Shown here: in pieces, positions 18,303-26,614 of the stretch
Layout: each line of letters opens with the position of its first letter
How positions within the stretch are numbered: the first letter of the stretch is position 1
DNA from: Pseudomonas sp. FP453
GTDB taxonomy: Bacteria > Pseudomonadota > Gammaproteobacteria > Pseudomonadales > Pseudomonadaceae
Length of the DNA stretch: 64,000 bases
Direction: 5' to 3'
Assembly: GCF_030687495.1 (NCBI RefSeq)
Contig: NZ_CP117435.1
Coordinates: 3,228,501 to 3,292,500, forward strand
The notes under the pieces: generated by a model
What the model saw: only the letters and a program-made list of their open reading frames with translations
Database searches by the model: none
What the model was told of the DNA's origin: nothing
Position numbers and translations under genes: made by a program

Positions 18303-20026
18303 GCAATCCGCCAACCACGGGCCGCCTGGCGCTGGGCGAGGAACTGCGCGTAACGGCCACCGCTGGCCGCCAAGGTCGCAGGCGTACCCTGCTCGACGAT
18401 CTCGCCGTCATCCAGCACCACAATCTGGTCGGCCATGGCCACCGTCGATAGCTGATGCGCGATCACAATCAAGGTGCAGCGCCCGCGCAACCTGGCCAGC
18501 GCCTCGGCGATGGCGGCCTGGTTGTAGGTATCGAGGGCGGCGGTGGCTTCGTCCACCAGCAGGATCGGCGCGTCCTTGAGCAACGCACGGGCAATGGCGA
18601 TACGTTGGCGCTCGCCCCCCGACAACCGCGCCCCGCCCTCGCCCACCGGCGTGTGCAGGCCCTGGGGCAAACGCGCAATGATCTCGGCCACGCCGGCTTG
18701 CTGCGCCACAGCGGCAATCTCGGCCAGGCTGGCGTCCGGTTTACCGAGGCGGATGTTGTCGGCAATGCTGCCCTGGAACAGGTAGGTGTCCTGGAAAATC
18801 TGGCTGATCTGCGCGGCCAGCGCCGCATCGGACATCTCGCGCACATCCACACCACCGATCAACACCTGGCCCCGGCTTGCATCGAAGAAGCGCGCCAGCA
18901 GCCGCACCAGCGTGGTCTTGCCCGAGCCCGACGCGCCGATCAGCGCGGTCATGCTGCCCGATTCGATGCGCAGGCTCACGCCGCGCAGCACCTGGGGTTC
19001 GCCAGAGGCATAACGAAAGCTGACGCTGCGCAATTCCACCGAACTGTCCGTTGGCATTTTCGGTTGTGCGGCGACCGGCAATGGCTGCTCGGCTAGGATG
19101 CTGTGCACCGCATCGAGCTGGGCGTTGGCGCTGCGCAGGATCTCGCCATAACTGGCCACTTCCAGCAGCGGGTCGATGTAACGACACACCAGCACCAGCG
19201 CCACGCAGGCGGCGCCGGCTTCGTGGGCGTCCAGCGCGTCGCACCACAGCGCGACGGCCACCAGCAAGGCGCAGAAGATCCCTTGCACGGCCCAGGCATT
19301 GAGTACCGCCGACAACGACGAGCGATAGATCAAACGCTGGCCGGACTGGCGTTGCCTGTCGATGGCCTGGTCCAGCAAACGCGTGGCGCCGCCGCTGCCA
19401 TTGAATGCGCGCAACACCGACTGGGCCTGGGCGAACTCGACCATGCGCTGGCTGGTCTGGGCGAAGTGGTGCTGATAAGTGCTATCGGCACTGCGGCCCA
19501 AACGCGCGGTGAACACCATCACGCCCACCAACAACGGCAGCGCCAGCAACGCCAACACACCCAAGGGCCAATGCAACACAAACAGCGTGGCAATCAGCAC
19601 CAAAGGCGTCACCGCGCCGCTGATCACCGGGGTGAACACATGCGCCGGCAACTGCGCCACCGCCATCATGCCTTGGGTGATCAAATGACCGAGCCGCGCA
19701 CTGTTTTGCGCGCTGAACCAACCCACCGGCAGGCGCGCCACGTGATCGCCGAGGCGTTGCCGCGCGCCTTGCAGCACCGCCACGCCGACAGCTACACCGG
19801 CCTTGTCGAGTGCGCGGCGCCACAGCGCACAGGCCGTTACGCCGACCAACAGCGCAATCAGCCAACGCCCGGCCGCCAGTGCATCACCGGCCAACAGGTG
19901 GCTGATCAGCGGCACCAGCGTGATCAGGGTCAGCCCGCTGAGCAGGCCGTAGAACACCGCCATCGCGGCATAACGGCGCAGCGTGGGCGCGTCTTCACCG
20001 AGCAGGCGCACAAAAGTCTTCAGCAT
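18299..20026 (-). CDS. ABC transporter, fused membrane and ATPase domains (IrtB/YbtQ-like)
   Basis: A 575-residue half-transporter. An N-terminal six-helix exporter-fold membrane domain (residues ~15-320) is followed by an ATPase with Walker A GASGSGKTT, signature LSGGERQRIAIARALL, Walker B ILLVDEATAALD and H-loop IAHQLSTV. The ATG at 20026 (MLKTFVRLLG) was chosen because it overlaps the end of the preceding gene by seven bases. Exporter-fold proteins of this kind (IrtAB, YbtPQ) work as heterodimers that import ferric siderophores and release iron in the cytoplasm. Its place in a ferric uptake operon suggests the same, though siderophore export cannot be excluded. Confidence 0.9.
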   Translation of the reverse strand: MLKTFVRLLGEDAPTLRRYAAMAVFYGLLSGLTLITLVPLISHLLAGDALAAGRWLIALLVGVTACALWRRALDKAGVAVGVAVLQGARQRLGDHVARLPVGWFSAQNSARLGHLITQGMMAVAQLPAHVFTPVISGAVTPLVLIATLFVLHWPLGVLALLALPLLVGVMVFTARLGRSADSTYQHHFAQTSQRMVEFAQAQSVLRAFNGSGGATRLLDQAIDRQRQSGQRLIYRSSLSAVLNAWAVQGIFCALLVAVALWCDALDAHEAGAACVALVLVCRYIDPLLEVASYGEILRSANAQLDAVHSILAEQPLPVAAQPKMPTDSSVELRSVSFRYASGEPQVLRGVSLRIESGSMTALIGASGSGKTTLVRLLARFFDASRGQVLIGGVDVREMSDAALAAQISQIFQDTYLFQGSIADNIRLGKPDASLAEIAAVAQQAGVAEIIARLPQGLHTPVGEGGARLSGGERQRIAIARALLKDAPILLVDEATAALDTYNQAAIAEALARLRGRCTLIVIAHQLSTVAMADQIVVLDDGEIVEQGTPATLAASGGRYAQFLAQRQAARGWRIA

Positions 20027-21798
20027 GGTTGCACCGCCTGTGATTCGCTGCGGGCGTAATCGCCCAGTTGCCATAACCGCGCGTAGAGCCCGCCGTGGGC
20101 CAGCAGGTCGGCGTGGCGGCCCTGCTCGTGCAGGGTGCCGTCGTGGATCACGAGGATCTGGTCGGCGTGCATCACCGTGTCGAGCCGATGAGCAATGACC
20201 AGCAGCGTGCGGCCCTGGGCGAAGCGCGACAGGGCTTGCTGGATCGCCACTTCGTTGTCGGCATCGGCGGCGGCGGTGGCCTCGTCGAGCACCAGCACCG
20301 GCGGGTCCAGCAGCACCGCGCGGGCAATGCTGAGGCGCTGTTGTTCGCCGCCGGAGAGCTGGGCGTCTTCGCCGATCACCGAGTCATAACCACGTGGTAG
20401 CAGCAGGATGCGGTCGTGGATGTTCGCCGTGCGCGCGGCGTGTTCAATGTCCAGTTGAGTCGCGGACGGTCGGCCGAGGGCGATGTTGTCGCGCACACTG
20501 GCGTTGATCAGGCGCACCTCTTGCAGCACAAAACCGATGCGCTGGTACAACAGCGGCGTGTCGATATGGCGCAGGTCCGCGCCGCCCAAAGTGATGCGCC
20601 CACTACTGGGGTCGAAAAACCGCAGCAGCAAGCGCGCCAGCGTTGACTTGCCGGCGCCGGACAAGCCGACGATGGCCGTGGTGGTGCCCGGTTGCAGGGT
20701 GAAATTGATATCGCTGAGCACCGCGTGGTCGCGTTCATAGGCATAGCCGACCTGCTCAAAACAGATCGTGTTGCCGCTGGGCAACTGCACGGCCGATTGC
20801 GTCAGCGTCGGTGTGTCCAGCAACCCCTGCACGCGCTGCGCGGCGCCAGTGGCGTTGTGCAAATCGTGGGTAATGTAGTGCAACAGCAGCAACGGTGCGC
20901 TCAGGCCCGGCGCCACCAAGACGAAGGGCAGCACGTCCACGGGCGCGATCCAGCCCAGGCCAACAAACAGCGTACCGGCCGCCAACATCACACCAAGCAC
21001 GGTGACCGGCGCGATCATCGCATTGGCATTCGCCATCGATGCCACCAGCGGGCGGGTGAAGTCGATAAAGGTCGTGGCAAAGGTGTCGATGGCGCTGCGA
21101 TAAGCCCCGTGCGCCTTGCCGCTGGCGCCGAACGCCTTGACCACCGGGATGCCGTTGACGAACTCCACCACCGCGTTGTCGATGCGCGCCATCCCGCTGA
21201 CAAATTCCTGCATACTCGCGCCGCTGGCGCGCATGGCCCGCGAGAAAAACAGGAAATACCCGGCAAACGGCAGCAGTGCCACCAGCGCCAGGCGCCAGTC
21301 CATGACAAACAGGTAGACCGCCGACACCAACACCGCCCCGCCCGCGCGGCCAGCGGTGGTGTAGAAGTGCGCGGTGAGGCTGTGCAGCGTATTGATATCG
21401 TCCTGCATCGCCCGTTTCACTTCACCCGAGGCCCGGCTGCTGAACCAACCCAGCGGCACACGGCTCAAGCGCTGGGTGATCGCGCGGCGCAAATGATGGG
21501 TCAGGCGATTGTCGGCCAGGTGGGCGAGCAACTCCGCGGTAAAAATCAACGCCATCCCCGCGAAAAGGCTGACAGCGCTAAGGCCAACAACCCACCACAC
21601 TTCGCTCGACAGCTGACCACCAGCGCCGAGTACACGTGCGGCGATATGGGCGATGGCCGCCAGCGGCACCAGCGTCAGCATCGCGCCGACAGCGGCAAGC
21701 CCTGCGGCTATACACAGACGCCCACGGATGGGCGTCAGAATCCGACTAAGCGTGCCTGCGACTTGAGGGGTGGCCGGAGCCGCTTCAGGAGAGTCCAT
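20020..21798 (-). CDS. ABC transporter, fused membrane and ATPase domains (IrtA/YbtP-like)
   Basis: A 592-residue partner of the next gene: six membrane helices (residues ~25-310), then an ATPase with Walker A GLSGAGKST, signature LSGGEQQRLSIARAVLL, Walker B VLVLDEATAAAD and IAHRLDTV. It has no siderophore-interacting (SIP) reductase domain at the N-terminus, unlike mycobacterial IrtA, so it resembles YbtP more. It is the first gene of the operon. A Fur-box-like site lies about 20 bases upstream of the ATG, and a TetR gene diverges from it. Confidence 0.9.
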   Translation of the reverse strand: MDSPEAAPATPQVAGTLSRILTPIRGRLCIAAGLAAVGAMLTLVPLAAIAHIAARVLGAGGQLSSEVWWVVGLSAVSLFAGMALIFTAELLAHLADNRLTHHLRRAITQRLSRVPLGWFSSRASGEVKRAMQDDINTLHSLTAHFYTTAGRAGGAVLVSAVYLFVMDWRLALVALLPFAGYFLFFSRAMRASGASMQEFVSGMARIDNAVVEFVNGIPVVKAFGASGKAHGAYRSAIDTFATTFIDFTRPLVASMANANAMIAPVTVLGVMLAAGTLFVGLGWIAPVDVLPFVLVAPGLSAPLLLLHYITHDLHNATGAAQRVQGLLDTPTLTQSAVQLPSGNTICFEQVGYAYERDHAVLSDINFTLQPGTTTAIVGLSGAGKSTLARLLLRFFDPSSGRITLGGADLRHIDTPLLYQRIGFVLQEVRLINASVRDNIALGRPSATQLDIEHAARTANIHDRILLLPRGYDSVIGEDAQLSGGEQQRLSIARAVLLDPPVLVLDEATAAADADNEVAIQQALSRFAQGRTLLVIAHRLDTVMHADQILVIHDGTLHEQGRHADLLAHGGLYARLWQLGDYARSESQAVQPC

Positions 21799-21817
21799 TG
21801 ACAGAAAAAGTCCGTTT

Positions 21818-21836
21818 GAGAATCAGAATCATATTT
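21818..21836. promoter_or_regulatory. Fur-box-like site
   Basis: GAGAATCAGAATCATATTT matches 13 of 19 positions of the classical GATAATGATAATCATTATC Fur box. It sits between the iron-uptake operon (minus strand, ATG at 21798) and the divergent TetR gene (ATG at 21915). The surrounding ~60 bases are AT-rich, as expected for promoters. It suggests iron-repressed expression of the operon. Confidence 0.6.
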
Positions 21837-21914
21837 AGTTGCATGACTATAAACTAATTTGCGCAAAGCCGACAAGACAGCTACAACCTTGTGTTCAGCA
21901 ATTAAGGAATACCC

Positions 21915-22526
21915 ATGGAACCCGCAAAAAAACCCGCCACCCGCGGCCGCCCGCCGAGCATCACCCGCGAACGCATCGTCGACGCCGGCATCGAGATGGG
22001 CCTGCCCAACATCACCTTCGTCGGCCTCGCGGCGGCGCTGGGCGTCAGCCATATGGCGCTGTACAAACACGTGGCCAACCTCGAAGCGCTCAAGGCCATG
22101 GTTGCCGAAGAAATCTTCACCCGCTGGCAGATCCCCCAGGACTGCGGCGATGCCGATGGCGGGTTGAAGGACTACCTGATCGTGTTTGCCACCTCGGTCC
22201 GCGAATTCGTCAAAACCCACCCGGGGCTGACCCCCTACGTGATCCGCCGCGCGGCCGCGACCGCGCCGATGCTGGCCAAGATTGACGGGCACCAGACGTT
22301 GATTGCGCAGGGGTTTGGGGTGAGCAAGGAACAGGCGCGGTGGTTGCTGGCGACGGTGGCGTTTCACTGCATGGCGGTGGCGGATACGGTGTATACGGTG
22401 ACGCAGCGTGAACCGGTGGTGGAAACGGCGCGGGCTACGGAGGAAGCGGAGATGGAGGTGGAGTTGGCGCGGGGGATGGAGGCGTTGGTGGTGGGGGCGT
22501 TGGTGATGGTGGAAGGGGTTGCCTGA
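21915..22526 (+). CDS. TetR family transcriptional regulator
   Basis: A 203-residue regulator with an N-terminal TetR helix-turn-helix: RGRPPSITRERIVDAGIEMG followed by VGLAAALGVSHMALYKHVAN, the recognition helix with the usual Y-K-H-V. The C-terminal domain (residues ~70-203) is the ligand-binding part and is not identifiable. It diverges from the iron-uptake operon and shares its ~116-base promoter region, so it probably controls that operon, itself, or both, perhaps in answer to the siderophore. The acidic tail with repeated EEAE is unusual but has no assigned role. Confidence 0.88.
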   Translation: MEPAKKPATRGRPPSITRERIVDAGIEMGLPNITFVGLAAALGVSHMALYKHVANLEALKAMVAEEIFTRWQIPQDCGDADGGLKDYLIVFATSVREFVKTHPGLTPYVIRRAAATAPMLAKIDGHQTLIAQGFGVSKEQARWLLATVAFHCMAVADTVYTVTQREPVVETARATEEAEMEVELARGMEALVVGALVMVEGVA

Positions 22527-22569
22527 GCGTTGGCAAGGCCTGCTTTGGGCAGGCTGTCTCAATGTGGAC

Positions 22570-23346
22570 TTAAGCGGTTTCTGAAGACATCCAGTGCAAA
22601 AAACTACGCAGCTGAGTCGTAAATTCTTTCGGCTTGGCGTCCGGGCGCTTTGCCTGGGACAAGAAAAAGCAGATCTGCATACGCATACACGGGAAATGCT
22701 GGATAAACAGTTCGACATGTTCATCCAGTGTTTGCGGCCACATCAAGTCCTGTTCGGAACGAAGTACTTGCGTTGACCGGATGAGTTTGCGCGACGCTTC
22801 GCGTTGCAAACGCAACGATTGCGTCGGTGTCGCCGACTGATCGATTTGGTCGGCATACCGGGTCAGTACGGATTCAAAGTCACCATTTACCGCAATGGCG
22901 ATATTACGCGATGGCTTGAACCGGTCGAAGCGTTTGCTCAGATCATTGCCCCATAGGCAACGACAGTGATGCTTGAGCCAATATCCCCAGCTCAATCGAT
23001 TGTCAGCGGCCAATACTTCAGCACGACTTCCGATATCGAAATCTATCTTGGTGACTTCGGGATGCAGACTTTCCAGCGTGCGCCGTTTCGACTCCAGTAT
23101 TTCCAGATCTTGCGGTTCGGGAGGGCTTTGCAGGACGAGGGTCAGGTCCAGATCGGAAACGGCAGGCACGGCGTCGCCTCTTGCTACGCTGCCATACAGG
23201 TAAATGCTGTCCAGCGGAGGGTTCGACTGAGTGAGTGTCATGCAGACGTCCACCAGCAAAGCCTGAAACTGTGGCTGCGTTTCGATGTTGGGTAAGGTGA
23301 GGATGTAACCGTCGGCGTCGATGCCAGTTGGGTGGAGTCGGTCCAT
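22570..23346 (-). CDS. Nucleotidyltransferase-fold protein
   Basis: A 258-residue protein with the Pol-beta-like nucleotidyltransferase signature: YLYGSVARGDAVPAVSDLDL at residues 49-68 (GS, G, then D-x-D) and a third acidic position in TKIDFDIG near 100. The rest is helical and resembles the aminoglycoside-adenylyltransferase (AadA-like) or kanamycin-NTase layout, but no substrate-binding motif was recognised. It probably transfers AMP to a small molecule or protein. It has normal GC content and stands alone, between the TetR gene and the AT-rich island. Confidence 0.75.
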   Translation of the reverse strand: MDRLHPTGIDADGYILTLPNIETQPQFQALLVDVCMTLTQSNPPLDSIYLYGSVARGDAVPAVSDLDLTLVLQSPPEPQDLEILESKRRTLESLHPEVTKIDFDIGSRAEVLAADNRLSWGYWLKHHCRCLWGNDLSKRFDRFKPSRNIAIAVNGDFESVLTRYADQIDQSATPTQSLRLQREASRKLIRSTQVLRSEQDLMWPQTLDEHVELFIQHFPCMRMQICFFLSQAKRPDAKPKEFTTQLRSFLHWMSSETA

Positions 23347-23683
23347 GGAGCCGTCCGTTGGGTGTGTTCAGGGAGGGACTTTAACAAGGCCAGTGGTGTG
23401 ATCGCATTCGTGGACGGCCGTGTTCGGCCAATACCGGCATTTATGAGGGGCAGATTGTTTTTCAAAAATAAATCTGTCCCTTTTTTGGTTGGCGTGGACG
23501 GCTCCATGAAGGGTATTAAATTGCCATCACGCCATCCAAAAATACAGGAGTGCCAATTGCGACATAGTTAACGATCAGTAGGAATTAAAATCAGGCTCTC
23601 ACGTCGAAATCCCGGCTCGCGGCGTTTAATGAGTATGAGCATGTTCGATTTCTGAGACCCCCTCTCTCCAATCTACACAAGCC
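23347..23683. other. Intergenic region with decayed palindrome, no gene seen
   Basis: No convincing coding frame. It holds the first copy of the GGACAGATTTATTT palindrome (23447-23480). GC content drops sharply from about 23450 toward the helicase gene. This appears to be the left edge of the acquired segment. Confidence 0.5.
23447..23480. repeat. GGACAGATTTATTT palindrome, copy 1
   Basis: The right arm AAAATAAATCTGTCCC is intact; the left arm GGGGCAGATTGTTTTT differs from its complement at a few positions. It has the same design as the copies at 25321 and 26549. Palindromes of this kind are often found near REP-associated (RAYT) transposase genes, which are absent here. Confidence 0.7.
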
Positions 23684-25153
23684 TCATTGAAGAATGGCGG
23701 CGCATCGACTTAGTATCTCGCTATTCTTTATGAAAACCAGTTTAAGTTTTTTTCTAGCGCGAGTGATGTTTTGGAAAAGCATCTTAGTGGCATGATAGTA
23801 CGTCCGACCCTTGTAATAAAGTTCGCCATTCTCATCATAAGAAAAATATTGGTCAATTGGTATTGCGACCCCTTCAAACTCCTGACCAATAACTTGATGA
23901 GAAGTACTGCCTGTTTGATTGAAGTATTTTTTATGATGCTCTGCATTGTATATCGATGGCGTGAATCTGATAACCTCCCACCCTTGACACTCTAGCGAGG
24001 AAAGATATGATTTAGCATCATCAACATTGTCAAAATAAGAAAGCTCAACATTTCCCTTATTAGATAAAGAATGATTTCTAGTATTATTGAACAAAGCCTT
24101 AATGAAATCCGCAATTTCTCTGTTTGTTCTTATTTTTTCCGAAAGACTGTAATTGGCGTGAGAAATTTTTTTGATCTCGGCGCCAATATCGGTTCTTTCT
24201 TCTCTCCTGGAAAGTGTTTGAGCATTGTCATATGAAAAAATACAAACATTGCCAGCGCTCTTTATCTTGGTGACAATTAATTCAAACTGTTCCTTTTTGA
24301 TCCGCTGCGCCTCGTCGATAATGATTATGTCGTAAGCGCCTAGCTTACCGCTACGATAGTTTCTTATCTCAACAAGGTCCCAGCCCTTCGCCTTTAACTT
24401 CAAATGGCCCTCATTGAAATAGCCGCAATGGATGATTGCGATTTTATATTCGGCATTTTGAAGTTCCTTGGCGATATCATAGACCAAAAGCGTTTTCCCA
24501 GTGCCAGCGCTACCTGTGACCGACACAAAATGAGCCTTAGCGAACCCTTCAATCGACTTAACAATCTGTCTTTTGTGCTCCTCTTGCTGGTGAGTCAAGA
24601 AGTACTCGTCATTTAAAAATTTTTCGGTGGAATTGAAGGGGGATACCAAGTAGTTTGAGGGATCAAACAGTGCGTCGACCGCATCGATTTTATTAAGGGG
24701 CTGTCGCACCAATAAAGATTTAAGCGTACTGATCCTTGCGGGAATCAAATCAGAGCTTTCATCTAACTCATAAAGTTCATTCTTGTCGGCTATATAGGTG
24801 TAAGTGCGTACGTTTTTTCCTGTAAACTTAAGGTAGTATCTGTTTCGCACAAGCTGATTTTTAGCTTTTTCTTTCGTACATGAGCTTTTAAGCTCAATAT
24901 TTATTATGGCCTTGTCAGAAAATCTTAGCAGATCGAACTCTTTGCCTATTTGCGGTATTTTATAACCCACGTAAAAGTTATCAAAAACCTTCATTTCGCC
25001 TGGGGAGCAATCAAGTTCATAAACTAATTTAGAAAGGTCTTCAAGTTCTCCTTTCCTTAGAGCTATACCATGAAACCGCATGAATTCATCGAAGGTTTTT
25101 GCGCCTAAGGTCTCGCTAGACTGGATGAGAGAGACAAGATTGATATGCCGCAT
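23684..25153 (-). CDS. PD-(D/E)XK-like nuclease fused to Schlafen group 3 (DUF2075) helicase
   Basis: A 489-residue protein. The N-terminal ~150 residues contain KEFDLLRFSDKAIINIELKS (D74, E87-x-K89), the pattern of a PD-(D/E)XK nuclease core. From ~195 there is an SF1-type helicase: Walker A VTGSAGTGKT (213-221), Walker B IIIIDEAQRI (D280, E281), sensor NVCIFSYDNAQ, VIGQEFEGVAI near 421-431, and the motif VI-like NITRARKKL near 462-470. This matches DUF2075, the Schlafen group 3 helicase. The gene is strongly AT-rich compared with its neighbours, stands alone and is bracketed by GGACAGATTTATTT palindromes, so it was probably acquired. A phage-defence role is inference. Confidence 0.8.
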   Translation of the reverse strand: MRHINLVSLIQSSETLGAKTFDEFMRFHGIALRKGELEDLSKLVYELDCSPGEMKVFDNFYVGYKIPQIGKEFDLLRFSDKAIINIELKSSCTKEKAKNQLVRNRYYLKFTGKNVRTYTYIADKNELYELDESSDLIPARISTLKSLLVRQPLNKIDAVDALFDPSNYLVSPFNSTEKFLNDEYFLTHQQEEHKRQIVKSIEGFAKAHFVSVTGSAGTGKTLLVYDIAKELQNAEYKIAIIHCGYFNEGHLKLKAKGWDLVEIRNYRSGKLGAYDIIIIDEAQRIKKEQFELIVTKIKSAGNVCIFSYDNAQTLSRREERTDIGAEIKKISHANYSLSEKIRTNREIADFIKALFNNTRNHSLSNKGNVELSYFDNVDDAKSYLSSLECQGWEVIRFTPSIYNAEHHKKYFNQTGSTSHQVIGQEFEGVAIPIDQYFSYDENGELYYKGRTYYHATKMLFQNITRARKKLKLVFIKNSEILSRCAAILQ

Positions 25154-25320
25154 TTAGGTGATCCTTTTATTAGTATACGTCCTTGATAAATAGATACATA
25201 TAAGCTTCTACTCACGGCATTCTGCCACAACTGCTCTACAGTATCAGCCAGATTTCTCATCGCCGAATAAAACTGTAAGAGGTTCTTTGGCGCGTGGAAA
25301 TCCTGATGATAGACCGAAGA

Positions 25321-25356
25321 GGGGAAAGATTTATTTTTTCGGAAATAAATCTGTCC
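25321..25356. repeat. GGACAGATTTATTT palindrome, copy 2
   Basis: Left arm GGGGAAAGATTTATTTTTTC, right arm GGAAATAAATCTGTCC. Together with copy 1 it brackets the nuclease-helicase gene at a distance of about 1.9 kb. Confidence 0.75.
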
Positions 25357-25419
25357 ATTTTTACTTTTTCTATGGGGTCAGCGTCGATAAAGAGTGGCTG
25401 ATTCCGCGTGATTCGGAGA

Positions 25420-25659
25420 TCAACGCTTTAGGGCTTCACATTCGTTATGCAAGTTGCTGTCTTGGATGTTGCCGCAGCTTTGACCGTTCATTTGCGCCGA
25501 GCAACTGGCCCGAAGGTCGTTGACCTGGATATTGCCGCAGCTTTGACCATGGGTTTTGGCTTCGTAATAAGCGCGTTGATCGCTGTCACTGATGTTGCCG
25601 CAACCAGCATGGGCGTAGGTACTCAACATCAATAACATCGCAATGATGGCTCTCATCAC
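25420..25659 (-). CDS. Small secreted protein with three CGNI repeats
   Basis: A 79-residue protein with a clear signal peptide (MMRAIIAMLLMLSTYAHA) and a mature part of about 60 residues made of three ~20-residue repeats. Each begins CGNI and continues with D/N-x-(x)-L/Q-R and a second Cys or Tyr: CGNISDSDQRAYYEAKTHGQ, then CGNIQVNDLRASCSAQMNGQ, then CGNIQDSNLHNECEALKR. The Cys pairs suggest disulfide-linked helical hairpins in the periplasm or outside the cell. I know this repeat style from short secreted proteins of several proteobacteria but no function for it. It is transcribed in the same direction as the helicase gene but lies upstream of it, separated by 266 bases. Confidence 0.75.
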   Translation of the reverse strand: MMRAIIAMLLMLSTYAHAGCGNISDSDQRAYYEAKTHGQSCGNIQVNDLRASCSAQMNGQSCGNIQDSNLHNECEALKR

Positions 25660-25932
25660 TCTCTCCCTAGGGTGTCAGGAAATAGCCTGACGCTGACTGA
25701 TCCAAGATGATCTTGTTGCTGCAATGAGCCATCAAATTGGCATCATTTTTTGAGAAAGTTCCATGGGGGGATGTGGCTTTCGGGCGTACAATTTTTATTT
25801 TTCGCCGTCACGTGAACCATCCCTGACTTCGTAGGCATGCGGAGTGACCGATTGGCTGTCTGTTGCCGTTCGCGACCGGCGGTTTTCGACCCAGAGTGTG
25901 AAAAAAAGTACGTCGAGATGCATCACATCCAG

Positions 25933-26436
25933 CTAGCAATCTGGGCCAACCGCCGAAACGCTCTGACGAACATAATAATTGTCGAACTCACTGCTTTCGA
26001 CGAACTGGAAGCCATGGCGGATATAAAAGCGATTCGAAGCGCTTTCTTTGAGAGCACCCACTTTAATAGAGAGCGCAGCTGCATCCGCCATTTTGAAAAT
26101 CTGAGTGAGAACAGCAGACCCTACACCTGATCCTTGCGCGTTCGGTCTCACATACAAGTGGTCGAGCAAGAGTTCATTGGGGTGATGCTTGACCACGACA
26201 AAACCAACCCTCTCTCCAGATACCTCGATGTAGTGTGTGTTGCGGGCTTCAAAACCGCTAAGAAACCGCTCGAGCGCGCGCACCGGATCAAATCGCCCAA
26301 CACGCTCCAGACTTTCGCGCATGGCCTCAATTCGAATAGCTACAAGATTGTCCAAGTCGCCTTGTTGAGCCAGGACCAAAATGACTGGAGAATTTTGATT
26401 GGGTGCGGTGGGCATATTTTGTGCTCTATTTACCAT
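25933..26436 (-). CDS. GNAT family N-acetyltransferase
   Basis: A protein of about 167 residues with the GNAT core: strand VGFVVVKHHPNELLLDHLYV, then the acetyl-CoA loop RPNAQGSGVGSAVL (the Q/R-x-x-G-x-G/A motif), and the C-terminal SASNRFYIRHGFQFVESSEF (N..FY...GF). The substrate is unknown. I set the start at ATG 26436; ATG 26415 and a frame extending to 26502 are possible, and no strong Shine-Dalgarno settles it. It lies between palindrome copies 2 and 3 and has lower GC than the core genome. Confidence 0.82.
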   Translation of the reverse strand: MVNRAQNMPTAPNQNSPVILVLAQQGDLDNLVAIRIEAMRESLERVGRFDPVRALERFLSGFEARNTHYIEVSGERVGFVVVKHHPNELLLDHLYVRPNAQGSGVGSAVLTQIFKMADAAALSIKVGALKESASNRFYIRHGFQFVESSEFDNYYVRQSVSAVGPDC

Positions 26437-26548
26437 CCTGGAAGGCCAGTATAGAGAGCCTGATAGGTTCAAGGCAGTCAACAACCGCGACCGCAATTTC
26501 ACCAGTTCAAAGCTGAAGCGGTGGATGGAGGAAATTGAATCAAAAAAA

Positions 26549-26582
26549 GGACAGATTTATTTCTGAAAAATAAATCTGTCCC
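26549..26582. repeat. GGACAGATTTATTT palindrome, copy 3
   Basis: The best-preserved copy: GGACAGATTTATTTCTG followed by AAAAATAAATCTGTCC. It lies between the acetyltransferase and the DUF4432 gene, so it falls between two genes on the same strand and could act as a weak terminator. Confidence 0.8.
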
Positions 26583-26614
26583 TCATAAACGCATAGACGA
26601 TGCTCCAGCCTGTG

